Positions 26,465-36,212 are shown, numbered from the stretch's first letter. The stretch is DNA of 64,000 nucleotides from Psychrobacter immobilis (GCA_904846265.1 CAJHAA010000016.1:1-64000), one strand, 5' to 3'. A program made the numbers and translations. Notes: a model not told the origin generated them from the letters alone.

Positions 26465-27010
26465 ATGCCGCAATACAATACCAGCTCAACTGCCAAAAAA
26501 GCCCCATTAAATCATGAGCTATATATGTCGATACTCATGACGCCTGATATGGCGAATTTTATTGGCAATGTGCATGGTGGTGATTTGCTTAAGATGCTTG
26601 ATCAAGTTGCTTACGCTTGCGCCAGTCGCTATAGCGGCAATTATGTGGTGACGCTGTCTGTCGACCAAGTGATGTTTCGTGAGCCTATATATGTTGGCGA
26701 ATTGGTCACCTTTGCGGCAAGTGTTAATTATGTGGGGAATACTTCGATGGAGGTCGGCATTCGCGTCGAAGCAGAAGACGTACGAGCCCGTACCGTACGC
26801 CATACCAACAGCTGCTATTTTACGATGGTCGCTATCGATGATAATGGCAAGCCCACACCTGCGCCGCCACTTGATATCAAAAATCCCATGCAGCAATGCC
26901 GCGCTGATGCCGCACTAGAGCGTAAAAACCTGCGTCTGGAAAGCTCACATCGACCCAGTTGTGATATCGGGGATATGGTTGGTGAGCTGGCTAATTCTCA
27001 TGATCGTTAA
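26465..27010 (+). CDS. Acyl-CoA thioesterase, hotdog fold (YciA/BFIT type)
   Basis: The product has 181 residues from the ATG at 26465, which has AAGGA 6 bases before it. The hotdog core has GNVHGGDLLKMLDQVAYACA (helix with the catalytic Asp) and VVTLSVDQVMFREPIYVGEL, then a strand pair VNYVGNTSMEVGIRVEAE. It should hydrolyse acyl-CoA to free acid and CoA in the cytoplasm. The open frame extends 29 codons upstream without support. It is about 130 bases behind DUF2177 and may be a separate transcription unit. Confidence 0.85.
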   Translation: MPQYNTSSTAKKAPLNHELYMSILMTPDMANFIGNVHGGDLLKMLDQVAYACASRYSGNYVVTLSVDQVMFREPIYVGELVTFAASVNYVGNTSMEVGIRVEAEDVRARTVRHTNSCYFTMVAIDDNGKPTPAPPLDIKNPMQQCRADAALERKNLRLESSHRPSCDIGDMVGELANSHDR

Positions 27011-27116
27011 GATGAATAGACCCTGTATAGTCAGTTAAAATGCTTTCAATATACGGTCTATTGATCTGGTTAAATATATATATATCTGCGTTCAAAAGGC
27101 CTATATCGAGATTATT

Positions 27117-28238
27117 ATGAGCTTAAAACCATCGGAAGCCGAGTCACATACTCCTATTTCTCATCAGCCAGCGCCGCATAATAGCCGTGCTAGGGGTGCT
27201 GGCACGCTCATTAAAGACGCCACTTCTGATGGTAATTCCCACTCTGTATTAGACGATTCTGCTAAGTCGACCACCAATAAAGACCAGCAACATTCCGCTT
27301 CATTGGTAACGGTATTAATTGCCGTTGGAGCCAACATTATCATTGCGATTGCCAAAACGGTTGCAGCATTTATGACGGGCTCTGCTTCTATGATCGCAGA
27401 GTCAGCGCATTCGTGGGCAGATGCAGGTAACGGTACTTTATTAATTGTCGCCGAGAAAAAGGCGATCAAACCTGCTGATGAAAGCCATCCCCTTGGCTAT
27501 GGTAAAGAAGCTTATGTCTGGTCGATGATTGCCGCTTTTGGTGTCTTTATGGCAGGTTCGATTGTCTCCATTTATACCGGTATCACCGAGTGGAATGCTG
27601 CGGAAAGCGAGACCAACTATACCATCGGTTTCATTGTATTGGCGATTGCGTTTATGCTCGAAGGGTTTTCGTTAGGGCAAGCTTATTTACAAAGCAAAAA
27701 GCATGGTGAAGCGATAAATGTTAGTGCCATTGGTTATGTGGTCGATACGTCAAACCCAACTTTACGTGGTGTATTCTTTGAAGACTTGGCAGCTGTCATC
27801 GGCTTGGTTGTCGCTGCTGCTGCCATGGGTATGCATGCTTATACGGGACAGCCGTTTTGGGATGCGCTCGGCTCTATCATTGTCGGAATATTATTGGGTG
27901 CGGTAGCCATCTTTTTAATTAGCCGTAACCGTGACTTTTTGGTCGGTTATAAAGTATCAGAGAGGATACATGGCTATGCATTGACCGAGTTACTCAATCA
28001 TCCAGATATCGATAGTGTGTCGTACTTACATTTGGAGTGGGTGGGACCCAAAAAGATATTTATGGTGGCAGCAGTCGATATTGCTGGCAATCAAAAAGAA
28101 AAAGAGATTGCCCAAAAATTCGAAATTATTGAAAGTCAGTTCCGTGCCAATCCTTTATTTCAGGAAGCTATCCTGACATTATCTGTACCCAATGCTGAAA
28201 CTTTGAGCTTACCCAATAGTTATAATCAAGATGCCTGA
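27117..28238 (+). CDS. Cation diffusion facilitator (CDF) family transporter
   Basis: The product has 373 residues. A 60-residue polar N-terminal leader is followed by six membrane helices: VTVLIAVGANIIIAIAKTVA, HSWADAGNGTLLIVA with metal-site residues, SHPLGYGKEAYVWS, then FFEDLAAVIGLVVAAAAMG and DALGSIIVGILLGAVA. The cytoplasmic domain follows at about 285-360. The E-D in place of the usual H-x-x-x-D in helix 5 resembles the SLC30A9-like branch. It probably exports Zn, Mn or Fe in exchange for protons. It lies 15 bases before the DUF2059 gene and may be cotranscribed with it. Confidence 0.88.
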   Translation: MSLKPSEAESHTPISHQPAPHNSRARGAGTLIKDATSDGNSHSVLDDSAKSTTNKDQQHSASLVTVLIAVGANIIIAIAKTVAAFMTGSASMIAESAHSWADAGNGTLLIVAEKKAIKPADESHPLGYGKEAYVWSMIAAFGVFMAGSIVSIYTGITEWNAAESETNYTIGFIVLAIAFMLEGFSLGQAYLQSKKHGEAINVSAIGYVVDTSNPTLRGVFFEDLAAVIGLVVAAAAMGMHAYTGQPFWDALGSIIVGILLGAVAIFLISRNRDFLVGYKVSERIHGYALTELLNHPDIDSVSYLHLEWVGPKKIFMVAAVDIAGNQKEKEIAQKFEIIESQFRANPLFQEAILTLSVPNAETLSLPNSYNQDA

Positions 28239-28253
28239 TAAAGAGAAACTAAT

Positions 28254-28958
28254 ATGAAACTAAGTCTTCAGTCTGCTATAGAGAGCCCTGTTGGGCGTTC
28301 AATCATGGTTCGCTCATTAAGTATGGCCGTTATCACTATTAGCGCAGTAGCCAGTCTGACTCAAGCACAGGCTGAGCTGGTAATTCATAATGAGCCTGCT
28401 CAACAGCAAAGCGTAAGTATCAATAGAATAAGTGCGAATAGCGCTTCTATTAACAATAATACTTTTATGAATAATATCTCCCCAACAGATACGTCTATCG
28501 TTAAGCTGATGGAAGTGATGCACATTGATGAGCAAATAGAATCTATCGTTAACGGGCAACAAGCGGCTATCGATGCTATCAATGTACAAACGCAAAATCG
28601 TACTGAGTCAGTAAGTGATGGTAACTTAAATAAACGCCAACAGGCGCTACAAGAGCAGATTCAAAAAGTGCTGGGTCAATATGCCAAGATAATGACCAAT
28701 ACTATCGGCGATACCACTGACAAGCAGACGTTGACGCAAGCATATATTAACGCGGCAAAAACTTACTATACGCAAGCGGAAGTTGATGCTCAAATTGATT
28801 TTTATGATACAGAAATGGGGCAAAGTATTCTTGCTAAGCAACCACAAATTACCGCCGCTTTTTTACAGCAATCCTTGCCTGATGATACTAGTGAAACTGA
28901 GGCACAGCTGGATGAGCTTTTACCGCAGATGCAACAAATAATCCAAGGTGTTTTTTAA
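28254..28958 (+). CDS. DUF2059 periplasmic protein
   Basis: The product has 234 residues. A long-n-region signal peptide ends near residue 40 (VITISAVASLTQAQA). The DUF2059 domain lies in the last 100 residues, with YYTQAEVDAQIDFYDTEMGQ and SILAKQPQI. The middle is Asn/Ser-rich, then helical. The function of the family is unknown. A start at the ATG at 28305 would also leave a signal peptide. AAAGAG lies before the ATG used here. Confidence 0.8.
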   Translation: MKLSLQSAIESPVGRSIMVRSLSMAVITISAVASLTQAQAELVIHNEPAQQQSVSINRISANSASINNNTFMNNISPTDTSIVKLMEVMHIDEQIESIVNGQQAAIDAINVQTQNRTESVSDGNLNKRQQALQEQIQKVLGQYAKIMTNTIGDTTDKQTLTQAYINAAKTYYTQAEVDAQIDFYDTEMGQSILAKQPQITAAFLQQSLPDDTSETEAQLDELLPQMQQIIQGVF

Positions 28959-29023
28959 CTGACAGCTAATAACTGATAATTTAACTATTTTAAAGCCCGT
29001 TTCTGAGCGTGAATCTTAAAGTT

Positions 29024-29065
29024 ATTACACATAAATCATTACACATAAATCATTACACATAAGTT
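29024..29065. repeat. Three tandem 14-bp repeats
   Basis: ATTACACATAAATC occurs twice without change (29024-29037, 29038-29051) and a third time as ATTACACATAAGTT (29052-29065), in the gap after the DUF2059 gene and just before the terminator. There are no spacers, so this is not a CRISPR. It may be a slippage product or binding-site array. Confidence 0.8.
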
Positions 29066-29074
29066 AGTACACAC

Positions 29075-29106
29075 AAAAAAGGTCACTATAAAAGTGACCT
29101 TTTTTG
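29075..29106. terminator. Bidirectional terminator between DUF2059 and dps
   Basis: GGTCACT (29081-29087) pairs with AGTGACC (29093-29099), flanked by six A on the left and six T on the right, so it can stop transcription from both convergent genes. Confidence 0.9.
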
Positions 29107-29158
29107 CTGATATAGACTGTCTTATTGATATAACTGGACTGGTTTGAGTACAAAGATA

Positions 29159-29641
29159 TTATTTCTTTGGCGCATTGGCACCGATGAACCAAGCATCTTT
29201 ATCCACAGTACGGCTTATTTCCGTTAATAAGTCAGCGGTATCTTCATCGCCGGCATCACCAGCAGCATCAATCCCTTCACGCAAAGACGCAGCAATGGTC
29301 TTATAACGATTGGTAAGCTCACGAACATGCTGATCGACTTCAGTGATATCAGTAGGGTAAGTCTCGAGGATAGAGTCCTCAACGACGCGTTTAGAGATAC
29401 CATTGGCTTTACCGCCAAGGATAACAATACGCTCAGCAACCGTATCATAAGCTTCAGTCAAGCGACCATAAGTATCATCTAATAACTGATGCACACCGAT
29501 AAATCCAGTACCTTGCAAATTCCAATGACATTGCTTACTGTCCATACTCAAATCAATGAGATTCGCTAGATTAGCGTTCAATAAGTCGATCATTTTCTTT
29601 GCGGTTGCGTCATCTATTCCACTTGCGTAACGTTCTCTCAT
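29159..29641 (-). CDS. dps: Dps family DNA-binding ferritin-like protein
   Basis: The product has 160 residues. The Dps ferroxidase signature is complete: KQCHWNLQGTGFIGVHQLLD followed by DTYGRLTEAYDTVAERI, giving the His, Asp and Glu ligands shared between subunits. The dodecamer oxidises Fe(II) with hydrogen peroxide and shields DNA under oxidative and starvation stress. The N-terminus is short and only mildly basic, so DNA binding may be weak. GGAG precedes the ATG. An inverted repeat AATGA-N5-TCATT at about 29670-29684 lies just upstream and could be a regulator site. Confidence 0.93.
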   Translation of the reverse strand: MRERYASGIDDATAKKMIDLLNANLANLIDLSMDSKQCHWNLQGTGFIGVHQLLDDTYGRLTEAYDTVAERIVILGGKANGISKRVVEDSILETYPTDITEVDQHVRELTNRYKTIAASLREGIDAAGDAGDEDTADLLTEISRTVDKDAWFIGANAPKK

Positions 29642-30012
29642 GTTCTACTCCGTTATGTGTATTATTTTAATGAAAATCTCATTTGTTGTTATTGGTATCT
29701 TACTAATGAACTACTTGTTGATTCGTTATAAATAATAGCAGCTTAAATGAAGATTGAAAGCCTCAAGCTTTAGGCTTTATTAGGTGGTCGTGTAATGAGT
29801 TTGTTAATCATGAAAAGCTTTGTAAATTTAGTAGTTGCTGTGTGCGTTTTTTATAACGAAGGTACTATTTATTCGTTATAAATAGGGCGTGTGACGTCAT
29901 ATATAGATGCTAATATTGTAAGAGAAGATGACAAGATAAAAGCCTTAATTACCTTTAAAAACCCTAGCTTAGACCCCACATTGTTATAAACCTTCAGAAG
30001 AAGAAAGCCATT
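29642..30012. promoter_or_regulatory. Divergent dps-uvrB promoter region with TTCGTTATAA palindromes
   Basis: The 371-base gap has ATTCGTTATAAATA twice in the same orientation (29721-29734 and 29871-29884). It has one inverted copy TTATAACGAA (29851-29860). The last two form a perfect 10-bp inverted repeat with an 11-base spacer, about 130-160 bases before uvrB. This spacing (centre to centre about two helix turns) suits a dimeric regulator. The rest is AT-rich with no gene. Confidence 0.6.
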
Positions 30013-32124
30013 ATGCGAATGCCTGAACCGCGCTCGTCGCGTCAGTTAAATCAATTGGCCACTCAGCTCCAAGGTGAAGCTGAAATTAGTGGTGTCAATG
30101 CGTCTGGGACGCAAATATCAAGTCGTGCTTTTGAGATGGTTACCGAATTTGAGCCAGCAGGCGATCAACCGCAAGCGATTGAAAAGCTGGTCAACGGTAT
30201 TAATTCTGGTATGGATGAGCAGTTACTACTGGGTGTAACAGGCTCTGGTAAGACCTATACCATGGCAAAGGTCATCTCTGAGACGCAGCGTCCAACCATT
30301 ATCATGGCGCATAACAAAACGCTTGCCGCGCAGTTATATGGTGAGTTTAAGTCGTTTTTTCCGAACAATGCCGTTGAGTATTTCGTCAGTTATTATGACT
30401 ATTATCAGCCGGAAGCCTATGTCGCGGCGAGTGATACCTTTATCGAAAAAGACAGCGCTATTAATGATCATATCGATCAGATGCGCCTGTCAGCGACGCG
30501 AGCACTCCTAGAGCGCCGTGATGCAATTATCGTCGCCTCGGTCTCGTGCATTTATGGTTTGGGTGATCCAGAAAGTTATTTAAAAATGCTGCTGCACGTC
30601 GTCGTTGGGGACAAAATTGATCGCACTGCTACCATTAAACGTCTTGTTGAAATGCAATATACGCGTAACGAGCTCGATTTTGGGCGTGGTACGTATCGGC
30701 TGCGTGGCGAGCTGTTAGATATTTATCCTGCTGAGTCTGAGCAGCTGGCGGTACGTGTGCATTTATTTGACAATGAAGTGGAGAAAATAACGTGGTTTGA
30801 TCCATTAACAGGTAAGACGGTACGTAGCGTGCCGCGTATTACTATTTATCCAAAATCGCACTATGTGACGCCACGCAATAAACTAGAAGCTGCCAGTCAT
30901 ACCATCCGTGCTGAGCTAGAGCCGCGTCTGGAGTATTTCCGTGAAAACAATAAACTGATTGAAGCACAGCGTCTTAAAGAGCGTACTCAGTATGACCTTG
31001 AGATGATTCAACAGCTTGGCTACTGTAATGGTATCGAAAACTACTCGCAGCATCTGTCTGGTCGTCCATCAGGGGAAGCGCCGCCGACCTTATTTGACTA
31101 TATTCCAGAGGATGCGTTGTTATTCCTTGATGAGTCACATGTCACTGTTTCGCAAATTGGTGCAATGTATAAAGGCGATAGATCACGTAAAGAGAACTTG
31201 GTCAATTATGGCTTTCGTCTGCCAAGTGCTATGAATAATCGTCCGATGAAGTTTGAAGAGTGGGAGCGTATCAAGCCTAAGACTATTTATGTCAGTGCCA
31301 CGCCTGCATTGTATGAGCTTGAACACAGCGAGCAAGTCGTTGAACAAGTCGTGCGTCCAACGGGTTTGATTGACCCTGAGATTGAGATTCGTCCTGTATT
31401 GACGCAGGTCGATGATGTGTTATCAGAGATTACCAAGCGCCGAGAAAAAGATGAGCGCGTGCTGATAACTACCTTGACCAAGCGCATGTCAGAGGATTTG
31501 ACCAGTTATCTAAAAGAATACGATGTCAAAGTTGCTTATCTGCACTCGGACATCGATACCGTTGAGCGGATGCAAATCATTCATGAGTTGCGGACTGGTG
31601 TGCATGATGTACTGGTCGGTATTAACCTATTGCGTGAAGGTTTAGATATGCCAGAAGTGTCATTGGTCGCAATATTTGATGCGGACAAAGAAGGCTTCTT
31701 GCGTTCTGAGCGTGCCTTGATTCAGACCATTGGTCGTGCTGCGCGTCATATCAATGGTAAAGCTATTCTTTATGCCGACCGTATTACCAACAGTATGCAA
31801 AAGGCGATAGATGAGACGGATCGTCGCCGTGAAAAACAGGTAGCATTTAACCTTGAGCATAACATCACACCAAAAGGGGCGCGTCGCAGTATTACTGATA
31901 AAATCGATACGGGTGACGATCAGAATGCCAATGACAATCAAGTGATTCCTATCAAGAGTAATTTGCCTGATGTGGATATTAGTATCTTACGCAGTCCTGA
32001 TTTACTGGCGAAAGAAATCAACCGTCTTGAAAAGCTTATGAAGCAGATGTCTCGTGATTTAAAATTTGAAGACGCAGCGAAGACTCGTGATAAAGTGCTA
32101 GAGTTAAAAGCGCATTTGATCTAA
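30013..32124 (+). CDS. uvrB: Excinuclease ABC subunit B, UvrB
   Basis: The product has 703 residues. Helicase Walker A is [15 protein letters not shown], the DNA-clamping beta-hairpin [20 protein letters not shown] follows, then the DEAD-type [20 protein letters not shown], motif [17 protein letters not shown] and [21 protein letters not shown]-terminal UVR domain ([20 protein letters not shown]) contacts UvrC. UvrB verifies DNA damage in nucleotide excision repair. The first 35 residues are an extension ahead of the usual start of the family. There is a purine-rich stretch (GAAGAAGAAAG) before the ATG. It is monocistronic with a terminator behind. Confidence 0.97.
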   Translation: MRMPEPRSSRQLNQLATQLQGEAEISGVNASGTQISSRAFEMVTEFEPAGDQPQAIEKLVNGINSGMDEQLLLGVTGSGKTYTMAKVISETQRPTIIMAHNKTLAAQLYGEFKSFFPNNAVEYFVSYYDYYQPEAYVAASDTFIEKDSAINDHIDQMRLSATRALLERRDAIIVASVSCIYGLGDPESYLKMLLHVVVGDKIDRTATIKRLVEMQYTRNELDFGRGTYRLRGELLDIYPAESEQLAVRVHLFDNEVEKITWFDPLTGKTVRSVPRITIYPKSHYVTPRNKLEAASHTIRAELEPRLEYFRENNKLIEAQRLKERTQYDLEMIQQLGYCNGIENYSQHLSGRPSGEAPPTLFDYIPEDALLFLDESHVTVSQIGAMYKGDRSRKENLVNYGFRLPSAMNNRPMKFEEWERIKPKTIYVSATPALYELEHSEQVVEQVVRPTGLIDPEIEIRPVLTQVDDVLSEITKRREKDERVLITTLTKRMSEDLTSYLKEYDVKVAYLHSDIDTVERMQIIHELRTGVHDVLVGINLLREGLDMPEVSLVAIFDADKEGFLRSERALIQTIGRAARHINGKAILYADRITNSMQKAIDETDRRREKQVAFNLEHNITPKGARRSITDKIDTGDDQNANDNQVIPIKSNLPDVDISILRSPDLLAKEINRLEKLMKQMSRDLKFEDAAKTRDKVLELKAHLI

Positions 32125-32165
32125 TAGGTTATTTGAACTGCCGTTAATATCAGTTTGTATCTAAC

Positions 32166-32202
32166 AAAAAGGTGAGTTGCCAACGGTGCAGCTCACCTTT
32201 TT
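32166..32202 (+). terminator. Rho-independent terminator of uvrB
   Basis: GGTGAGTTGC (32171-32180) pairs with GCAGCTCACC (32188-32197) with one G-U pair, A-run before and T-run after. Confidence 0.9.
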
Positions 32203-32363
32203 TATAGTCTTTTTATCAGCAAAACAACCTCGCCTTTGTTCGAGATTATTAATAACTAATAATTGGTTATATCAAAACTTGTGTTTATAACAAATGCCCC
32301 TTAATATGATATCAATGAGCAATATGAACTTATAACAACGGACGTTGAGGCATATAATCGATC

Positions 32364-33416
32364 ATGCAAAATAATAAATTCTTAGAATTAAATGCGAATG
32401 AAAACTCACTAGGTATGGCAGATTCTGCTAAACAAGCCATTATAGAGTCTTTAGGCGAGGGCTTTCGTTATCCAGATAATCCACGCGCAGCGCTCATTAG
32501 CAAAATTGCCACCATCCATGGTGTGGCAGAAAACCAAATCTCATTAGGCAATGGCTCGACTGAAAATATTCGAGCTACCTTACAAATGTTGCAAAACAAA
32601 GCATTAAAAGAGGGCAAACAGTTTCAAATGGTGATTCCTGTGCCAACGTTTGATTGTGCAGAGATGTATGCAAATTCCATTGGCGTGCCTGTGGTCAAGA
32701 TACCATTAACTGCTGAAAACCATGATTATGATTTTGATGAATTACAAAAAGTAGCTGACGATTTTGATGGCATCAGCCTGCTCTATATTTGCAATCCAAA
32801 TAATCCAACTGGCATTATTACATCAACGGAAAAGCTCAAAAATTGGGTAAGTAATGCACCAGATAACCATTACTTCTTGCTAGATCAAGCTTACTTGGAG
32901 TACGTGTCAGATCCGAGCTTTGAGAGCGGTATTGAGTGGGTGAAACAAAGGTTATCAGATAACCTTATTGTTATCCATACTTTCTCAAAGTTATGTGCCT
33001 TAGCAGGTATGCGAGTGGGATACGCAGTTTCTAACCCTCAAGCTATTGAGAGTGTCGAAGCGTTTATGTCTATGGACAACACCAACTTGTCAGGTGCGGT
33101 TGCTGCTATTGCCACGTTAAATGATGCAGAGTTTTTAGCGCTCAGCTTACGCAATACCAATCAGTCGCGCCAGATGATTGAGACAGTATTAGATGACCTT
33201 GGATTACGTTATTTACCCTCACAGACCAATTTTATTTTTCATGAAATAAAGGGTGATTTAAAAACATACATCGATAGAATGCGTGACCATGGCATCAAGG
33301 TTGGTCGCGAGTTCCCACCTGTGACAGGGTTCAATCGCTTGACGCTTGGCACACCTGACGAGATGGCAGCATTTATTAAAGTATTAAAGCTGTTCCGTGA
33401 AAAAGGCTGGGTCTAA
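32364..33416 (+). CDS. HisC-like class I/II aminotransferase, copy 1
   Basis: The product has 350 residues. The start LELNANENSLGMADSAKQAI is like histidinol-phosphate aminotransferase, with CNPNNPTG (PLP Asn), LLDQAYLEYV (PLP Asp; Gln replaces the usual Glu) and the Schiff-base lysine in TFSKLCALAGMRVGYAV; the substrate Arg lies in FNRLTLG. It is not near other histidine genes and lies beside a close paralogue, so the true substrate is open (histidinol phosphate, or an aromatic or other amino acid). It is read from its own promoter in the gap after the uvrB terminator. Confidence 0.82.
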   Translation: MQNNKFLELNANENSLGMADSAKQAIIESLGEGFRYPDNPRAALISKIATIHGVAENQISLGNGSTENIRATLQMLQNKALKEGKQFQMVIPVPTFDCAEMYANSIGVPVVKIPLTAENHDYDFDELQKVADDFDGISLLYICNPNNPTGIITSTEKLKNWVSNAPDNHYFLLDQAYLEYVSDPSFESGIEWVKQRLSDNLIVIHTFSKLCALAGMRVGYAVSNPQAIESVEAFMSMDNTNLSGAVAAIATLNDAEFLALSLRNTNQSRQMIETVLDDLGLRYLPSQTNFIFHEIKGDLKTYIDRMRDHGIKVGREFPPVTGFNRLTLGTPDEMAAFIKVLKLFREKGWV

Positions 33417-33469
33417 GTAGTGCATTAAAAAATTGCTAATTTGAAATATCGATAAACTAGCAAGACTAG

Positions 33470-33636
33470 CGCATGTCCTCAATTCAATCGATTACTTGCT
33501 AAATGGCTAAAAATGGCTAAATTTTGCCAAAAATCGTCAAATAGTTTCTTAATATCTTGATATTATTTGCGCTACTTTCCTTGTTTGAAGGCAATTTATC
33601 TCATGTTTATCACCATTTTTAAAATGAGGACACGGC
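33470..33636. repeat. MITE-like element, copy A (167 bp), flanked by CTAG on both sides
   Basis: The element starts CGCATGTCCTCAATT and ends AAAATGAGGACACGGC, so its ends are imperfect inverted repeats sharing TGTCCTCA. CTAG lies directly on both sides (33466-33469, 33637-33640), as expected for a target duplication. Near the middle is a palindrome AATATC-TT-GATATT. It encodes nothing. A homologous full copy is at 63350-63517 and an end is at 40278-40324. A short non-autonomous transposable element is the simplest reading; CTAG targets occur in some IS5-family groups. Confidence 0.75.
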
Positions 33637-33962
33637 CTAGTATTAGCAAACATGTTAAGAATTTTACAAAGTGAGTTGCCTATAGGGTGGCTATTTTTTA
33701 TTTAACGGACACTATCAATAAGTGAGCATCTTACTCATAACAGCTGCTAACGAGTTTCATCGCTCAGAGCGCTTGTAATCAGGGTAAATGCCACTTACCA
33801 TAACCATTATTATCCGAATGCATCTCACCATCCATATATAAACCCTACTAAATAATCAGAGTAGCAAAAAAGACGAGCGCAAGTGCTACGTCCGCTGGCT
33901 GAGCGAGTTTGACATTATTCATCGCATATTTGGTATGGGTATCAATTAGGCGTATTACTATT

Positions 33963-35015
33963 GTGCTTACCAATCCATTAATAGAATTAAACTCTAACGA
34001 AAACTCACTGGGTATGGCAGACTCTGCCAAAAAAGCGGTTATCGATGCTTTAGATATCGGCTTTCGTTATCCAGATGACCAGCGTGCAGCCTTAATCACT
34101 AAGGTTGCGAAAATTAATGACGTGACTGAAAGTCAAATATCTCTAGGCAGCGGCTCCAGTGAGAATATCCGCACCGTCGTACAAATGCTGCAAAACAAAG
34201 CGTTAAGGGAAGGCAGAAATTTTCAAGTAATTGTGCCGCACCCAACCTTTGCTTATGCGGAACTATATGCAACATCTATCAATGTGCCCGTGGTAAAAGT
34301 AGCACTGATGCCTGAAAGCTATTCTTTTGATTTACAAAATATGCAAAAAGTGGCTGATGATTTTGATGGTATAAGCTTATTTTATCTCTGCAATCCCAAC
34401 AATCCTACAGCGACGATTACTGACACAGATGAGTTAAAAGCGTGGGTAGGAACGGCACCAGACCATCATTATTTCTTGCTAGACGAAGCCTACTCAGAAT
34501 ATGTCACTGACCCAAGTTTTGAGAGTGGGATTGCGTGGATAAGAGAGCAGCGCTCAGACAATATTATCGTGGTTCGGACTTTCTCCAAACTGTGTGCGCT
34601 AGCGGGTATGCGTGTCGGCTATGCGGTTGCCAGTCCGCAAATGATTACTGAGCTAGAGGCGTTTATCTCAGTAGATAATACCAATCTGTCTGGTGCTGTC
34701 GCTGCGATAGCAACCTTGGATGATGAGGCGTTTTTGGCGTTGAGTTTGCATACTGCCAATCAATCGCGTCAGCTGGTTGAGCAGACGCTGGATGAGCTTG
34801 GACTACGCTACTTACCATCACAAGCCAGCTTTATATTTCACGAAATCAAGGGCGATGTACAAACCTATATCGATAGAATGTGCGACCATGGCATCGCTGT
34901 TGGTCGCGAGTTTGCGCCTATCACTGGCTTTAATCGCTTGACGCTTGGCAGACCTGATGAGATGGCAGTGTTTGTTGAGGTGTTGAAATCGTTTCGTGAA
35001 AAAGGCTGGGTGTGA
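33963..35015 (+). CDS. HisC-like class I/II aminotransferase, copy 2 (tandem paralogue)
   Basis: The product has 351 residues and aligns end to end with copy 1 without gaps of note. It keeps ELNSNENSLGMADSAKKAVI, CNPNNPTATI (the usual Gly is Ala), LLDEAYSEYV and the lysine in TFSKLCALAGMRVGYAV. I start at GTG 33963 because this matches the N-terminus of copy 1; the frame stays open upstream to an ATG at 33909 with unrelated residues. Ribosome site is weak. The pair arose by tandem duplication and has diverged, with the MITE-like copy A now between. The function is probably related but not identical. Confidence 0.8.
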   Translation: MLTNPLIELNSNENSLGMADSAKKAVIDALDIGFRYPDDQRAALITKVAKINDVTESQISLGSGSSENIRTVVQMLQNKALREGRNFQVIVPHPTFAYAELYATSINVPVVKVALMPESYSFDLQNMQKVADDFDGISLFYLCNPNNPTATITDTDELKAWVGTAPDHHYFLLDEAYSEYVTDPSFESGIAWIREQRSDNIIVVRTFSKLCALAGMRVGYAVASPQMITELEAFISVDNTNLSGAVAAIATLDDEAFLALSLHTANQSRQLVEQTLDELGLRYLPSQASFIFHEIKGDVQTYIDRMCDHGIAVGREFAPITGFNRLTLGRPDEMAVFVEVLKSFREKGWV

Positions 35016-35292
35016 TTAAGCCAGATAGAGTAGTTTCATCATTAGAAAAGGAAAGTTGCCTAGTTTGCGACTTCTTTTGCTTATTGCAATAGGATAAAGA
35101 AGCCACAGCTAATATTCTATTTTTACCAACATCAAACGCAGTTTTACATATCCTGTCTTAAAAAATATCACGTCATCTTATAGTATTGATTCATAAAGCA
35201 CGAACGAACAAGCATGCAGTTGAATGCTTGGTGATAGTCATAAAATCAGTCGTGCTAACGTATATTGTAATTTTAAGGCCAGGGATATATCC

Positions 35293-35670
35293 ATGTTTGA
35301 TATCAAATCATTTTTTAAGAGAGAAGTAGAAAAAAAACTCATCAATGTAGATGATTATATTTTTATGCCTGAGAGAGTAGAGATGGAGCTGGAGGGCGGA
35401 GTATTAAACTGTGTACTCAACAGTGATGGTCGAGTCGATATTTTTTATAGTAAGCAAGGCGTGACAGAGGTCGGCTCGGCATCACGTAAGCATCCCTTTA
35501 CGGCATTCGAAACTGAACTATATCATGGCGTTTATGATGACGTTATTAATGAGTTGATCAAAGAAGTAGACAAGATTATTGATGGTTCTTCTAAGTATTT
35601 TAGCCGCAGTAAAATACTGCCTTTTACAGCAGCTTTGTCACAGAATCCAGTTGACAAAAACAAGTTCTAA
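35293..35670 (+). CDS. Small protein of unknown function
   Basis: I do not recognise this 125-residue protein. It begins MFDIKSFFKREVEKKLINVD and continues with a mixed alpha/beta text (ERVEMELEGGVLNCVLNSDG; FETELYHGVYDDVINELIKE). It has no signal peptide or membrane helix, so it is probably cytoplasmic. AGGGA lies 9 bases before this ATG; the frame reaches up to an ATG at 35224 with residues of a different character. A strong terminator follows, which supports a real gene. Confidence 0.65.
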   Translation: MFDIKSFFKREVEKKLINVDDYIFMPERVEMELEGGVLNCVLNSDGRVDIFYSKQGVTEVGSASRKHPFTAFETELYHGVYDDVINELIKEVDKIIDGSSKYFSRSKILPFTAALSQNPVDKNKF

Positions 35671-35712
35671 GCCAAGTTAATAAGATAAGTGATGGTACAA
35701 AGACTTAGCAAT

Positions 35713-35750
35713 AAAAAGGGTGCGTTATTTATAACGCACCCTTTTTATGG
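35713..35750. terminator. Strong terminator after the 125-residue protein gene
   Basis: AAAAAGGGTGCGTTAT pairs with ATAACGCACCCTTTTT around a 2-4-base loop. A and T runs on both sides allow use by the minus-strand lipoprotein gene too. Confidence 0.9.
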
Positions 35751-35822
35751 TTTTATTTTAATGTCTTAAAACTTGAATGTTGTACAACTATATCTACTAC
35801 ACATCAGTAGATATATCATATT

Positions 35823-36212
35823 TTATTTCATAAAACTGGTATAGCAACTTTGTAGAGATTTTGCGACGACTTTCGTGACCAGCTGTGTGCGATATTGCGA
35901 ATCGATAGCAGCATTGCCCAATTCAACGAGCGTCACTTGCTGCGGCGCTTGCTCACTGACGCAGCCACAAACATTACTTTTTACAGCTTCTTGTTGTGTG
36001 TCGGTCATAGCCACGCTAGCCACACGCCAAGCAGTTTGCTTTTCAATCTGACTGCGGCATTGGTTATCAATCGCTGATTTAAAGACATTCATACCAATCT
36101 CATTTGCAGTACCGATAGCAGTACCTGCGTTATTATTCATGCCACCAGTCGTCGTGCATCCAGATAGAGCGAGGGTAGCGAGCATAGCCATTGATATTAA
36201 GATTTTTTTCAT
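35823..36212 (-). CDS. Small lipoprotein of unknown function
   Basis: The product has 129 residues. A lipoprotein signal peptide with lipobox LSGC (Cys 19) is clear. The mature part has three further cysteines (NQCRSQ, NVCGCV, QSCYTS) and no known domain. Repeated phrases around AIDNQCRSQ and AIDSQYRTQ hint at an internal repeat. It is probably tethered to a membrane in the periplasm. A GGATC stretch precedes the ATG. Similar small lipoproteins are common in Moraxellaceae (recalled, not checked). Confidence 0.75.
   Translation of the reverse strand: MKKILISMAMLATLALSGCTTTGGMNNNAGTAIGTANEIGMNVFKSAIDNQCRSQIEKQTAWRVASVAMTDTQQEAVKSNVCGCVSEQAPQQVTLVELGNAAIDSQYRTQLVTKVVAKSLQSCYTSFMK

Noticed and set aside
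29024..29065. Possible CRISPR array
   Set aside because: Repeats are 14 bp, directly adjacent without spacers, and no cas genes are near.
29669..29684. Fur or OxyR box before dps (AATGA-N5-TCATT)
   Set aside because: Only a short inverted repeat; it does not match the 19-bp Fur consensus well enough to name.
33848..34030. Minus-strand frame with a hydrophobic C-terminus (ADVALALVFFATLII)
   Set aside because: It overlaps the N-terminus of the second HisC-like gene, has no ribosome site, and nothing supports translation.
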